From contig NZ_JBHSBN010000026.1 in assembly GCF_042650605.1 (NCBI RefSeq), forward strand, positions 1 to 64,000: 64,000 bases of DNA. Reading direction: 5' to 3'. The notes below the pieces were generated by a model, which was given only the letters and a program-made list of their open reading frames with translations, searched no databases and had not been told where the DNA came from. The stretch comes from Micromonospora_J zhanjiangensis (GTDB taxonomy: Bacteria; Actinomycetota; Actinomycetes; Mycobacteriales; Micromonosporaceae). The position numbers and the translations under genes were made by a program. Below are positions 16,349-24,388 of this stretch, piece by piece. Numbering within the stretch: position 1 is the first letter of the stretch; each line of letters opens with the position of its first letter.

Positions 16349-16456
16349 GCCTCTCGCCTCCCTCCTGGTCGAGGATCGCACAACGCCGGCACCGCGTGCG
16401 ATCCCATCGGTCCGGTCTGAGGCGTGTCGGGCCGGGCCCGGAGGCGTACTGCCAGC

Positions 16457-16612
16457 TCAGTGTTCGGAGGGGTGCTCCGCGACGAAGGTGCCCTTGCCCT
16501 GATGGCCTTCGACCAGGCCCCGGTCCCGCAGGATGCGAAGCGCCGCCTGAGCTGTGGAGACGCTGACGCTGTACTGCTCGGAGAGCTGGGCATGACTTGG
16601 TACTCCTCGCTC
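16457..16612 (-). pseudogene. Fragment of a GntR-family regulator
   Basis: A minus-strand frame reads GVPSHAQLSEQYSVSVSTAQ, then AALRILRDRGLVEG and GKGTFVAE, ending at a stop at 16457-16459. This is the second half of a GntR winged helix with its recognition helix and wing. The first 25 or so residues of the domain and a start codon are missing. What remains of 16349-16648 has no other gene. Short GntR proteins of this type normally end soon after the wing, so only the 5' end has been lost. Confidence 0.6.
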
Positions 16613-16648
16613 GGCACCTCCATCTGATCACGGAAGGGTCGTCACCAA

Positions 16649-17536
16649 CTACTCGTCCAGCAGGACCTGTTTCAGGGCGTGCGCGCCGACGGCGGCCATC
16701 CGGGGGTTGTCGCCGGAGTGCACGGCGATCGCGCTGCCGATGTTGAGCGCCCAGGCGCGGCCCCGCGCCCAGCTGTCCGCGTCCGCCCCGCCGACCTCGG
16801 CCAACCGCCGCCGGAACACCGCGCGGCCGTCCGCGTCGAAGACCAACCAGGCGGCGGCCAGGTCACAGGCCGGGTCGCCGGCGTTCAGGTCGCCGAAGTC
16901 GAGCACGGCGGCCAACCCGACCGACTCCTCGGCGAGCAGGAGGTTCGCCGGATGCGGGTCACCGTGCACCCAGGTCGGTGGGCCGGCCCACGCCGGCGTC
17001 CCGACCAGGTCGGCCCAGAGCGCGGCCAACTCGGCCGACCGGGGCAACTCCCCGCCGGCCAGCCGCCGTCGTACCTCCGGGTCGCGGGCCGCGAGCGGCA
17101 CCCCGCGTACGGGACTGCGCGGCGCGTCCGCCGGCGCCGGTACGTGCAGCCGGGCCATGAAGTCGGCCAGCTCGACCGCGATCGGGCCACGCCGTGCCGG
17201 TGACCGGTCCACGGCCGGGACCCCCGGGAACCACGGCGTGATCGTCCACGGCCACGGGTGGTCCCCGCTCGGCTCGCCGAGGCGTACCGGCGCCGGGACC
17301 GGCACGCCGACCCGGGCGGCGAGCAGCGGCAGCCAGCGCTGTTCGTTGCGGAGCAGGTCGACCGCCACCCGGCGACGCGGGAGCCGTACGCACAGCTCGT
17401 CGCCCAGCCGGAAGACGGCGTTGTCCCAGCCGTTCGCGACCAGGGTGAGCGGGCCGGCCAGGTCCGGATGCTGGGCCCGGACCAACCGGTCCACCAGGTG
17501 CGCGTCGACGGCGAGGTCGGCGGCGGGCGTGTCCAC
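16649..17536 (-). CDS. Aminoglycoside phosphotransferase (APH)-family kinase
   Basis: The 295-residue product has a kinase-like fold. The catalytic loop is WVHGDPHPANLLL and the Mg-binding segment is VLDFGDLNAGDPACDLAAAW, both standard for APH proteins. The N-terminal lobe includes NGWDNAVFRLGDELCVRLPR for nucleotide binding. Chromosomal APH-like proteins in actinomycetes often have unknown small-molecule substrates, so resistance to an aminoglycoside or macrolide is possible but not shown. The start is GTG 17536, three bases after the stop codon of the SRPBCC gene, so the two form an operon. Confidence 0.85.
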   Translation of the reverse strand: MDTPAADLAVDAHLVDRLVRAQHPDLAGPLTLVANGWDNAVFRLGDELCVRLPRRRVAVDLLRNEQRWLPLLAARVGVPVPAPVRLGEPSGDHPWPWTITPWFPGVPAVDRSPARRGPIAVELADFMARLHVPAPADAPRSPVRGVPLAARDPEVRRRLAGGELPRSAELAALWADLVGTPAWAGPPTWVHGDPHPANLLLAEESVGLAAVLDFGDLNAGDPACDLAAAWLVFDADGRAVFRRRLAEVGGADADSWARGRAWALNIGSAIAVHSGDNPRMAAVGAHALKQVLLDE

Positions 17537-17539
17537 CGG

Positions 17540-17950
17540 TCACCGGCCCGCCATGATCCGGCGGAGCGCGGCGAGGTCGGCGGCCACCGCCGCCACGTCC
17601 CGGTCGAACTCCTCGGCGCTCATGCCCGGGCGCCGCCGTACGGTGAACACCACCTCACACCCGTCCCCGTCCCGGACCACCCGCATCGGGTTGTACACGA
17701 CCTCGCCGGACGGCAGGGTCACGTCGTGGTCGAGGACGCCGTACGGGTTGGGTTCGACGAAGGTGACGACCACCCGGCCCATCGGCGACTCGGTCACCCA
17801 CTCGCCGTCCACCCGCTCGATCCCGCTGCTCAGCCCGGCCGCCCAGGCCGGCAGGTTGGCCGGATCGGCCGCGTACGCGTAGACCTCGGCCGCCGGTCGG
17901 TCGATCGACACGGCGACGTGCCGCGACCTGCTCATCTCGTCGGTTTCCAT
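17540..17950 (-). CDS. SRPBCC-family (START-like) protein
   Basis: The 136-residue product begins SRHVAVSIDRPAAEVYAYAA, the typical first strand and helix of SRPBCC proteins. TFVEPNPYGVLDHDVTLPSG follows in the central sheet, and a long C-terminal helix closes the cavity (EFDRDVAAVAADLAALRRIM). Such proteins bind hydrophobic ligands or act as small cyclases; nothing identifies the ligand here. ATG 17950 or ATG 17935 could be the start. The gene is followed after three bases by the APH-family gene. Confidence 0.82.
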   Translation of the reverse strand: METDEMSRSRHVAVSIDRPAAEVYAYAADPANLPAWAAGLSSGIERVDGEWVTESPMGRVVVTFVEPNPYGVLDHDVTLPSGEVVYNPMRVVRDGDGCEVVFTVRRRPGMSAEEFDRDVAAVAADLAALRRIMAGR

Positions 17951-18041
17951 GCCGCCATTCTTCAGCAATCTATAAGGCGGAAAGCCCGGCCGTTTAGGCC
18001 CCTCCGGTCCGGTCCGACCGACGCCCGCGGCGAGCGGGTCG

Positions 18042-19415
18042 CTACCGGGCGCGGGCCCGGACGTTGCTTCGGGTGCCGCCGCCCCGCGCCCCGGCCCGGC
18101 GACGGCCGACCCGGTGGGCGCCGCGCCGGCTGCCCACCGCCGCCAGGATCAGCGCCAGGGCGCCCAGCACCGCGGCCGCCGTGATCATGATGGACCGGAG
18201 GGTCCACGACTGATGGGCGGCGGGCCGGGTCGCCGCGCTGGCCCCGGCCGCGACCCCCGGGGCGGGCGGGGATGCCTTCGGCCGGTCCAGTTCGCCCGGA
18301 TCGACCAACCGGCCGACCGAGGCTTCCCGGGGCTGGGCGAATCCCCAGTCGAGCAGTGCCGCGCCCTGCTGCCAGCCGCGCAGCGGCCGGGCCTCGGCGC
18401 CGAGCAGGGTGACCACCAACCGTCGGCCACCGCGTTGCGCCGCGCCGACGTACGTGTGCCGGGCCTGGTCGGTGAAGCCGGTCTTGCCGCCGATCGCGCC
18501 CTTGTAGTTCAGCAGCAGCTGGTTGTCGTTCTGGATCTGGAAGCCGGTCTTGGTCTTGGGCGGCTGGGCGGGGATCTGGGCCCGCTGGGCCGAGGTGTAC
18601 CGGCGGAACGCGGCGTCGGCGAAGCAGGAGCGGGCGATCAGCGCGAGGTCGTACGCGCTGGTGAACTGGCCCGGGCCGTCCAGGCCGGACGGTGTCACCG
18701 CGTGCGTCTGCCGGGCGCCCAGCCGGCGGGCGTTCTCGTTCATCTCGCGGAGCGTGCCGGCGACACCGTCGGTGCCGCCGCCGAGCCGGGCCAGCACGTT
18801 GGCCGCGTCGTTGCCGGAGTTGAGCATCAGCCCGAGCCAGAGCGTCTCCACCGGGTAGCGGCCACCCTCCAGCAAGCCGACCGCGGAGCTGCCGGGCTCG
18901 AAGTTCAGGTCCTGCCGGGTGATGGTGACGACCTGCTTCGGGTCGATCTTCGTCAGCACGGTGGTGGCCAGCAGCAGCTTCTGCACACTGGCCGGCGGGC
19001 TGGCCTCGTGTGGACCGCAACCGCCGAGCACGGCACCGCTGTCCAGGTCCGCGACGACCCAGGAGGTGGCCGAGACGGCCGGGGGAGCCTTCGCGCCGGG
19101 CGGTACGACCAGGCCCGGGGTGGCCAGTTCCGGCCCGCCGATCTCGCGGTCGGCCTCGTCGCCGGCGGGTGGCCTGGGCCGGGGCGAGCGGGGCACCGCC
19201 GGCGTGGGGCAGGGCACCACCGGCCCGGCGGCGGCCACGGTGGACGTCGGAGCCGTCCCGACGATCGCCGTGGCCGATCGGGCCGATCCGGTGACCGCGG
19301 TGGTCGCCGGAGCCGTCTCGGCCGAGGCGGGTCCGGGCAGGACCGTCCCGGTCGGGAGGGCGAGGGCGGCGCCGGCGATGGCGGCCAGGATGCGCCGGCC
19401 CGTCACGGGCGCCAA
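18042..19415 (-). CDS. D-alanyl-D-alanine carboxypeptidase (PBP5-type, S11 family)
   Basis: The 457-residue product trims the terminal D-Ala from peptidoglycan stem peptides outside the membrane. Catalytic motifs are S143-V-Q-K146 (nucleophile serine and lysine), S200-G-N and K311-T-G. An N-terminal signal peptide (to about residue 32) is followed by a Ser/Thr/Pro-rich linker to about residue 110. The end has a single membrane helix at about 410-433 (IMITAAAVLGALALILAAVG) and an Arg-rich cytoplasmic tail, so the enzyme is anchored by its C-terminus. Length agrees with other actinomycete D,D-carboxypeptidases. It stands alone between unrelated genes. Confidence 0.9.
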   Translation of the reverse strand: MAPVTGRRILAAIAGAALALPTGTVLPGPASAETAPATTAVTGSARSATAIVGTAPTSTVAAAGPVVPCPTPAVPRSPRPRPPAGDEADREIGGPELATPGLVVPPGAKAPPAVSATSWVVADLDSGAVLGGCGPHEASPPASVQKLLLATTVLTKIDPKQVVTITRQDLNFEPGSSAVGLLEGGRYPVETLWLGLMLNSGNDAANVLARLGGGTDGVAGTLREMNENARRLGARQTHAVTPSGLDGPGQFTSAYDLALIARSCFADAAFRRYTSAQRAQIPAQPPKTKTGFQIQNDNQLLLNYKGAIGGKTGFTDQARHTYVGAAQRGGRRLVVTLLGAEARPLRGWQQGAALLDWGFAQPREASVGRLVDPGELDRPKASPPAPGVAAGASAATRPAAHQSWTLRSIMITAAAVLGALALILAAVGSRRGAHRVGRRRAGARGGGTRSNVRARAR

Positions 19416-19473
19416 CCGTTCATTCTCGGCAGGGTAACGAATAGATCTCGGTCGTGCATCTACCCCTGGTCGG

Positions 19474-19532
19474 GCGAGCCGGGCGTCGGTCGAGCCGGGC
19501 GTCAGGCGAGCCGGGCGTCAGGCGAGCCGGGC
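19474..19532. repeat. 16-base tandem repeat spanning a stop codon
   Basis: About 3.5 copies of AGGCGAGCCGGGCGTC occur in tandem. The stop codon of the minus-strand flavin reductase gene (19518-19520) lies in one copy. Because each unit carries TCA on the plus strand, copy-number changes would preserve a nearby stop codon. Confidence 0.6.
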
Positions 19533-20135
19533 CAGGAAGTCCGCCAGCGCCCGGGTCAGCGCGGCGCGCAGGTCCGGGTCGCCGACCAGTCCGTCCGGTC
19601 CGACCGAGTCGCGCGGCACGTACACCCGCAGCGGCGGGGCGTCGTGCCGGGCGGCGTTCACGTAGTCGAGCACGGTGACCAGGGTCGCCTGCGCACCACC
19701 ACCGCGCCCCGGGGCGGCCACCTGCAGTGACGCGACGGGCTTGCCGTCGAGCTGCCCGCCCCCGACCGTCCAGTCCAGCAGGTTCTTGAAGCTGCCGGGG
19801 AGCGTGCCGGCGTACTCCGGGGTGGAGAAGAGCACCCCGTCGGCCGCCTCGATCTGCCGCCGGAGCCGGGCGACCGCCGGTGGCAACCGCACGCCCTCCC
19901 GGTCGTCGTCGGGATTGAACGCCGGCAGGTCCGCGAGTCCGTCGTAGAGCACGGTCCGGACGCCCGCCGGGGCGAGCGCCGCGACCGTGCGCAGCGCGGC
20001 CGAGTTGGTGGAGTCGGGCCGGGTACTGCCGGAAACCAGGAGTACGGACACCGGGGAGCCCGGTTCGCGGTCGGTGCCCGGGTCGACCCGGACGACGGCG
20101 GGAAGGCCGTGGGGCGCATTGGATCCCGTGGACAT
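19518..20135 (-). CDS. NADPH-dependent FMN reductase family protein
   Basis: The 205-residue flavodoxin-like protein has the FMN phosphate loop near the N-terminus (LLVSGSTRPDSTNSAALRTV). A conserved FSTPEYAGTLPGSFKNLLDW segment surrounds the flavin, and GKPVASLQVA follows. This is the usual pattern of azoreductase or quinone-reductase-like enzymes that reduce FMN or quinones with NADPH. About 28 N-terminal residues before the fold are low complexity, so an internal start is possible. The gene is divergent from a luciferase-like flavin enzyme 93 bases away, which suggests a reductase/oxygenase partnership, though that is inference. Confidence 0.82.
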   Translation of the reverse strand: MSTGSNAPHGLPAVVRVDPGTDREPGSPVSVLLVSGSTRPDSTNSAALRTVAALAPAGVRTVLYDGLADLPAFNPDDDREGVRLPPAVARLRRQIEAADGVLFSTPEYAGTLPGSFKNLLDWTVGGGQLDGKPVASLQVAAPGRGGGAQATLVTVLDYVNAARHDAPPLRVYVPRDSVGPDGLVGDPDLRAALTRALADFLARLA

Positions 20136-20228
20136 GAACGCTGTCTACGCCGCCCGCCGACCCCGGCCAAGGACCGTCGGGTGTGATCCGTCGGACACCC
20201 GAAGACCGGCTGACCTAGGCTGGCGATC

Positions 20229-21110
20229 ATGCGAATCGGCATCGTGATCCTGCCCGATCAGCGCTGGGCCGACTCCGCGCACCGCTGGCGGCAGGCCGAA
20301 CAGTGGGGCTTCGACCACGCCTGGACGTACGACCACCTGGGCTGGCGCGACCTGGTCGACGGGCCGTGGTTCGACGCGATGTCCACCCTGACCGCCGCCG
20401 CCACGGTGACCTCCCGGATCCGGCTGGGCACCCTGGTCACCTCGCCGAACTTCCGGCACCCGGTGCACCTGGCGCGGCAGGTCACCGCCCTGGACGACGT
20501 TTCCGCCGGGCGGCTGGTGCTCGGCGTGGGCTCCGGCGGGACCGGCTTCGACGCCGACGTGCTGGGCGCACCGCCGCTGCCGCCCAAGGTCCGGACCGCG
20601 CGGTTCGCCGAGTTCGTCGAGCTGCTCGACCTGATCCTGCGACAGGACCGGACGACCTGGCGGGGCGAGCACTTCGCCGCGGTCGACGCCCGCAGCACGC
20701 CGGGCTGCGTCCAGCTGCCCCGGGTGCCGTTCGTGGTCGCCGCGAACGGTCCGCGGGCGATGCGGCTGACCGCCCGGTACGGCCAGGGCTGGGTCACCAC
20801 CGGCCCGGGCGGCGACGATCTCGACCAGTGGTGGCGGGGGACGGCCGACCTGGTCGCCCGGATGGACGCCGAGCTGGCCGCTGCCGGCCGGGACCCGGCC
20901 GACCTGGATCGCTACCTGCTGCTCGACTCGGCGCCGGTGTACTCGCTGTCCAGCGTCGGCTACTTCGTCGAGGCGGTGGACCGGGCCGCGGCGCTCGGCT
21001 TCACCGACGTGCTCACCCACTGGCCGCGCCGGTCGAGCTGGTACGCGGGCGACGAGTCGGTCCTGGAAGAGGTCGCGACGACGGTGCTGCCCCGGCTGCG
21101 GTCGCGCTGA
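20229..21110 (+). CDS. Luciferase-like monooxygenase family (LLM-class) flavin-dependent oxidoreductase
   Basis: The 293-residue protein is a TIM-barrel of the bacterial luciferase-like family. Signature segments include WGFDHAWTYDHLGWRD, TSRIRLGTLVTSPNFRHPVH, the GRLVLGVGSGGTGFD strand-loop, and VPFVVAANGPRAMRLTARYG. These enzymes use FMN or F420 supplied by a separate reductase. F420 use is common in actinomycetes but cannot be decided from the sequence. The neighbouring divergent FMN reductase could supply reduced flavin. ATG 20229 starts exactly at the first barrel strand (RIGIVILP). Confidence 0.87.
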   Translation: MRIGIVILPDQRWADSAHRWRQAEQWGFDHAWTYDHLGWRDLVDGPWFDAMSTLTAAATVTSRIRLGTLVTSPNFRHPVHLARQVTALDDVSAGRLVLGVGSGGTGFDADVLGAPPLPPKVRTARFAEFVELLDLILRQDRTTWRGEHFAAVDARSTPGCVQLPRVPFVVAANGPRAMRLTARYGQGWVTTGPGGDDLDQWWRGTADLVARMDAELAAAGRDPADLDRYLLLDSAPVYSLSSVGYFVEAVDRAAALGFTDVLTHWPRRSSWYAGDESVLEEVATTVLPRLRSR

Positions 21111-21116
21111 GCCCGC

Positions 21117-21656
21117 TCAGCCGACGCACATCTCCGTGGTGATCGCCCAGCGTTCGTGGTCCCGCCAGGCGCCGTCGATGAAGAGGAAGTCCGGCGAGTA
21201 GCCTTCGCGGCGGAAACCGTTGCGCTTCACCAGGTTGATCGAGGCCGTGTTGCCCGGCTGGACGTTCGCCTCCAGCCGGTGCAGGCCGAGGTCGTCGAAC
21301 GCGAAGCGCAGCACCAGCCGGAGCCCTTCGCTCAGGTAGCCCCGGCCCGCGTACGGGACGAACGCCCCGTAGCCGAGCGACCCGCACTGGAACCGTCCGG
21401 CCACGATGGTGTTGATGTTGACGAAGCCGGCGATGTCACCGGTCTCCCGGTCGCAGACCAGCAGCCGCTCGCGCGGCATCCCCTCGGCGGGCGCGGGGTA
21501 GCTGTCGTACTCCTGCGCCGTCTCCGGCATGGTCAGCCAGGGATGGTGCAGGTCCCGGCTGTCCCGGACCCGGGCCACGAACTCCTCCCGGTCCGCGGCG
21601 GTGGGCCGGCGGATGGCGACCCGGTTCGACTCGGCGAGAAAGGCGGACGTGGTCAT
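21117..21656 (-). CDS. GNAT-family acetyltransferase (RimJ/RimL type)
   Basis: The 179-residue product begins with the RimJ-like segment RVAIRRPTAADREEFVARVR. It carries the acetyl-CoA loop YAGRGYLSEGLRLVLRFAFD and the family ending LEANVQPGNTASINLVKRNG followed by FRREGYSPDFL. Members acetylate N-termini of ribosomal proteins or small amines. The start is ATG 21656. The gene converges on the luciferase-like gene with only a few bases between the stop codons. Confidence 0.87.
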   Translation of the reverse strand: MTTSAFLAESNRVAIRRPTAADREEFVARVRDSRDLHHPWLTMPETAQEYDSYPAPAEGMPRERLLVCDRETGDIAGFVNINTIVAGRFQCGSLGYGAFVPYAGRGYLSEGLRLVLRFAFDDLGLHRLEANVQPGNTASINLVKRNGFRREGYSPDFLFIDGAWRDHERWAITTEMCVG

Positions 21657-21702
21657 CCCGGCATCGTAGGCCGGTCCGGGCAAGGCTCGGAGAACCGCAC
21701 TG

Positions 21703-22122
21703 TCAGAGCGAGCCTCGCGGAGCGACCCACTCGGTGGGCTGGTTGGTGACTTCGGCGATCCGGTCGTAGTCGGCGTCGTAGTGCAGCACGGTCGCGCTGT
21801 GCAATTCGGCAGCCGCGGCGATGATCAGATCGGGTAGCCGGAATTTTCGATGCTGGCTCCTGAGAGCGAGTTGCCGGTGTACGTCCAGCGCACGATCCAT
21901 GGCTGCGGTGCTCACATCGATCCACCGCTGGCCGTGCAATGCGTGCCACAGCCGTTCGTAGCCCCTGGGATCAGGCGCGTTGTTGAGGTACTCAAGCGCG
22001 GTCATCTGACAGGCGGCAAGGCGTCCTTCGGCGAGCAGGCTCTCGAATCGCCGTCGCACTTGTGGATGGTGGCCTTGAAGGACGTAGACCGAGGTGTCGG
22101 CGAGGTAGATGGTGCTGGCCAT
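21703..22122 (-). CDS. vapC: PIN-domain ribonuclease toxin VapC
   Basis: The 139-residue PIN-domain protein has the expected acidic active-site residues. Asp is in IYLADTSVYVL, Glu in MTALEYLNNA, Asp in FRLPDLIIAAAA and Asp in VLHYDADYDRIAE. VapC toxins cleave RNA, often tRNA, until bound by VapB. The start codon overlaps the stop codon of the vapB gene by one base, so both are made from one message. Size and motif spacing are normal, and I see no sign of decay. Confidence 0.9.
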   Translation of the reverse strand: MASTIYLADTSVYVLQGHHPQVRRRFESLLAEGRLAACQMTALEYLNNAPDPRGYERLWHALHGQRWIDVSTAAMDRALDVHRQLALRSQHRKFRLPDLIIAAAAELHSATVLHYDADYDRIAEVTNQPTEWVAPRGSL

Positions 22123-22376
22123 CAGGCGGCGTCGGCCTTGCGGGCGTCCTCAACCAGTCGGGACAGGTCCCTGCCCCCTCCGTACCCCCATGCGCGGTCG
22201 GTGTCAGAAAACTCGACCGGCACCTCGTCGAAGGCGGCCACGATCTCTCGTGCCTGCCGTCGAACGGCAAACGAGCGGAGCGCTTCGTTGATCGTGGCGA
22301 CCTTGGTCTCCGTGCCCAAGGCTTCACGGGCAGCATCGAGCCAGTCGTCGTTGATGTCCACGGTGATGCGCGTCAT
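22122..22376 (-). CDS. vapB: VapB-type antitoxin
   Basis: The 84-residue product begins with a ribbon-helix-helix-like strand and helix (MTRITVDINDDWLDAAREAL, KVATINEALRSFAVRRQARE), typical of VapB antitoxins of the DUF2191 kind. The C-terminal arm (VEFSDTDRAWGYGGGRDLSR) would wrap the toxin. It lies upstream of vapC with a one-base overlap. The complex is expected to repress its own promoter, which should lie in 22377-22438. Confidence 0.85.
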   Translation of the reverse strand: MTRITVDINDDWLDAAREALGTETKVATINEALRSFAVRRQAREIVAAFDEVPVEFSDTDRAWGYGGGRDLSRLVEDARKADAA

Positions 22377-22438
22377 GAATGCAAGGATACGCCAGGTATC
22401 CGGATAGAAAGACACCAAGGGACGGCGCTATCTGGTGT

Positions 22439-22828
22439 CTAGAGCAGGCGGAAGGTGATGCAGACGATGTCGGTGTCGGAGGTGACGTGTTCGCCGAGGC
22501 GGGCCCAGTAGGCCAGGTGCCCGGCCCGCCACTGCTCGATCGAGTCGTCCCCCTCGCCCTCGGCGGCGGCGAACTCCCACGGCACGTCCTGGAGGGCCAG
22601 CACCCGTACGTCGAGGATCTCGATCGTGCCGACCGCCGCGTCCGCGTCGTCGATCAGCGCCAACCGCTCGCCGGGCTGTTCCAGTTCCTCGCCCTCGGCG
22701 GCGTACTCGGACAGCAGGCCGGCGGTGGCGGTCTTCGTGCCGGCGAGCACCAGGGCGTTGAGCCGGGCGCGCTGTTCACCGGGCGTACCGAGGGCCAGGG
22801 TGCGCAGTCCGTCGATCCGGGGCCACAT
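22439..22828 (-). CDS. ASCH-domain protein
   Basis: The 129-residue product has the ASCH pattern: GTPGEQRARLNALVLAGTKT near the N-terminus, then GERLALIDDADAAVGTIEIL, and a C-terminal part with WRAGHLAYW...DTDIVCITFRLL. ASCH domains are PUA-like and bind RNA; some bacterial members hydrolyse modified nucleosides such as N4-acetylcytidine. The short form seen here is found in many actinomycetes as an isolated gene. No operon partner is evident. Confidence 0.8.
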   Translation of the reverse strand: MWPRIDGLRTLALGTPGEQRARLNALVLAGTKTATAGLLSEYAAEGEELEQPGERLALIDDADAAVGTIEILDVRVLALQDVPWEFAAAEGEGDDSIEQWRAGHLAYWARLGEHVTSDTDIVCITFRLL

Positions 22829-22891
22829 AATTCCGGACCCTACCGGCCGGCGCCGGCCGGATCGCGGCGATGACGGTTCGCGGGAGCCGGG

Positions 22892-23455
22892 TCAGTTGTC
22901 GAGTTGGGCGGCGTCCAGCAGGGCGGTCAGCCGCAGTTCGCGGGCCAGCTCCGGCGGGCAGTCGGCGACCACGGCCGCCGCGCCGACCGGTTCCGCGCCC
23001 CGCGCGGCGATCAGCTCGTACAGGGCCCGCAGTTGCGCGCCGGTGGAGACCCAGTCGTCCACCAGCAGCACCCGGTCGCCGGGGCCGAGCCGGTCGTCCC
23101 GTACGCCGAGGCGCAGCACCCGGCCGCGATGGTCCGGCGCGGTGTCGGCCCAGGTGGTCGGGCCGGCGATCCGGCGGGGGTCGGACCCGGCGCGGCCGTC
23201 CTTGTGGGCCGGGACGAACCCGGCGCCGAGCGCGACCGCGACCAGCGGGCCGAGCAGCAGCCCGGCCACCTCGGGCGCGAGCACCACGGTGGGCGCCGCG
23301 GTCCGGTACGGCGCGGCCAGGGCGGGTCCGATCCGGCGCAGGATGTCCGGATCGCGCCACCAGCCGGAACCGTCGCTGACCAGGTGTGGGCCGGTTGGAT
23401 CGGGATCGATCCAGCGGAACCGCGAGATCAGCCGTTTGCTCAGCTCAGGGTGCAC
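22892..23455 (-). CDS. Phosphoribosyltransferase-family protein
   Basis: The product is 187 residues from GTG 23455. The PRPP-binding motif is VLLVDDWVSTGAQLRALYEL, two acidic residues followed by STG, as in type I phosphoribosyltransferases. VVLAPEVAGLLLGPLVAVAL and FVPAHKDGR correspond to the earlier loops of adenine-type PRTases. Without a specific hood motif the base cannot be named. A start further upstream (23551) would add 32 residues that do not look like part of the fold. The gene is divergent from the RlpA-like gene. Confidence 0.8.
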   Translation of the reverse strand: MHPELSKRLISRFRWIDPDPTGPHLVSDGSGWWRDPDILRRIGPALAAPYRTAAPTVVLAPEVAGLLLGPLVAVALGAGFVPAHKDGRAGSDPRRIAGPTTWADTAPDHRGRVLRLGVRDDRLGPGDRVLLVDDWVSTGAQLRALYELIAARGAEPVGAAAVVADCPPELARELRLTALLDAAQLDN

Positions 23456-23510
23456 GGACCCATCCTGGCGGCACGGACACGACCGGCCCACCAGGGGTCG
23501 GATGATCGGC

Positions 23511-23539
23511 TTGACGTTTGCCAACAAATGCGGGCATAA
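23511..23539 (+). promoter_or_regulatory. Candidate promoter of the RlpA-like gene
   Basis: TTGACG (23511-23516), a 17-base spacer and GCATAA (23534-23539) precede the gene by about 107 bases. The leader also contains a GGCCGG...CCGGCC hairpin near 23591-23610. I looked for a c-di-AMP (ydaO) riboswitch, which often precedes such cell-wall genes in actinomycetes, and did not find its conserved parts. Confidence 0.35.
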
Positions 23540-23646
23540 GGGCATGATCACGTTGACCTGATCCGAGCATCTCTCGCTAGGTTCCGCTTCGGCCGGTGTT
23601 CGCGCCGGCCGTAAGCGATCTTGTTCGACGGCGAAAGGACGCGTCC

Positions 23647-24273
23647 GTGGCTGGAAAGCACTCGCGAGTTCGGATCCTCCGGTCCCCGGCCGGCATCGTC
23701 AGCACCGCCGCGGTCGGCGTGGCGCTGGCGGTGGGCGGCACGGTGGGGGTGGTCCAGCTCGTTGCCCAGCCCGCCGCGACCAGCGACGCGGCGCCGCTGC
23801 CGGTGTCGACGGGCTCGGCACCGACGGACAGCCCGGCGGTGGTCGAATCGCTCGGCGCCGCGCCGTCGCCCTCGGCCACGTCGCCGACGCCGCGGACGAC
23901 CAGGTCACCGGCCGCCTCCCGGGGCAAGACCCGGACCGCGCCGAAGCCGACCGCCACCCGCAAGACCAGCTCCCCGATGGTGGTCGGCAGCGGATCCTGC
24001 GGCGCGTCGTTCTACGACGAGGGGCAGATGACCGCCAACGGCGAGACGTTCAACCCGGACGCGCTCACCGCGGCGCACAAGACCCTCGCCTTCAACACCC
24101 GGGTACGGGTCACCAACCCGGCCAACGGCAAGTCGGTGATCGTCCGGATCAACGATCGTGGCCCGTACATCGACGGGCGGTGCCTGGACCTGTCCCGGGC
24201 CGCGTTCGCCACGATCGCCCCGCTGGGTCAGGGTGAGGTCGACGTCAAGTACGAGATCCTCTCCGGTAGCTGA
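23647..24273 (+). CDS. RlpA-like double-psi beta-barrel protein (secreted/cell wall)
   Basis: The product is 208 residues from GTG 23647, with AAAGGAC just upstream. A basic N-terminus and one hydrophobic segment (about residues 14-36) act as signal peptide or anchor. A Ser/Thr/Pro-rich linker runs to about residue 110. The C-terminal domain has RlpA/DPBB features: GSCGASFYDEGQMTANGETF, RVRVTNPANGKSVIVRINDR, GPYIDGRCLDLSRAAF. The Asp of NDRGP is the catalytic-type residue of RlpA lytic transglycosylases. The likely role is in peptidoglycan remodelling at the cell surface. No SPOR domain is present. Confidence 0.85.
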   Translation: MAGKHSRVRILRSPAGIVSTAAVGVALAVGGTVGVVQLVAQPAATSDAAPLPVSTGSAPTDSPAVVESLGAAPSPSATSPTPRTTRSPAASRGKTRTAPKPTATRKTSSPMVVGSGSCGASFYDEGQMTANGETFNPDALTAAHKTLAFNTRVRVTNPANGKSVIVRINDRGPYIDGRCLDLSRAAFATIAPLGQGEVDVKYEILSGS

Positions 24274-24388
24274 TCCGGGCACGCTCGGTGACCGGGCGGC
24301 CGGGTTTTCCGGTCGCGCGGTGCGCCGGGCGGCCACACCCGGGTCGGACGAGGGGACAACGTCGTTCAGTCCTGGCGATCGATCAGGC

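Noticed and set aside
23456..23646. c-di-AMP (ydaO) riboswitch before the RlpA-like gene
   Set aside because: The leader is too short and lacks the conserved ydaO core segments; only one GC hairpin is present.
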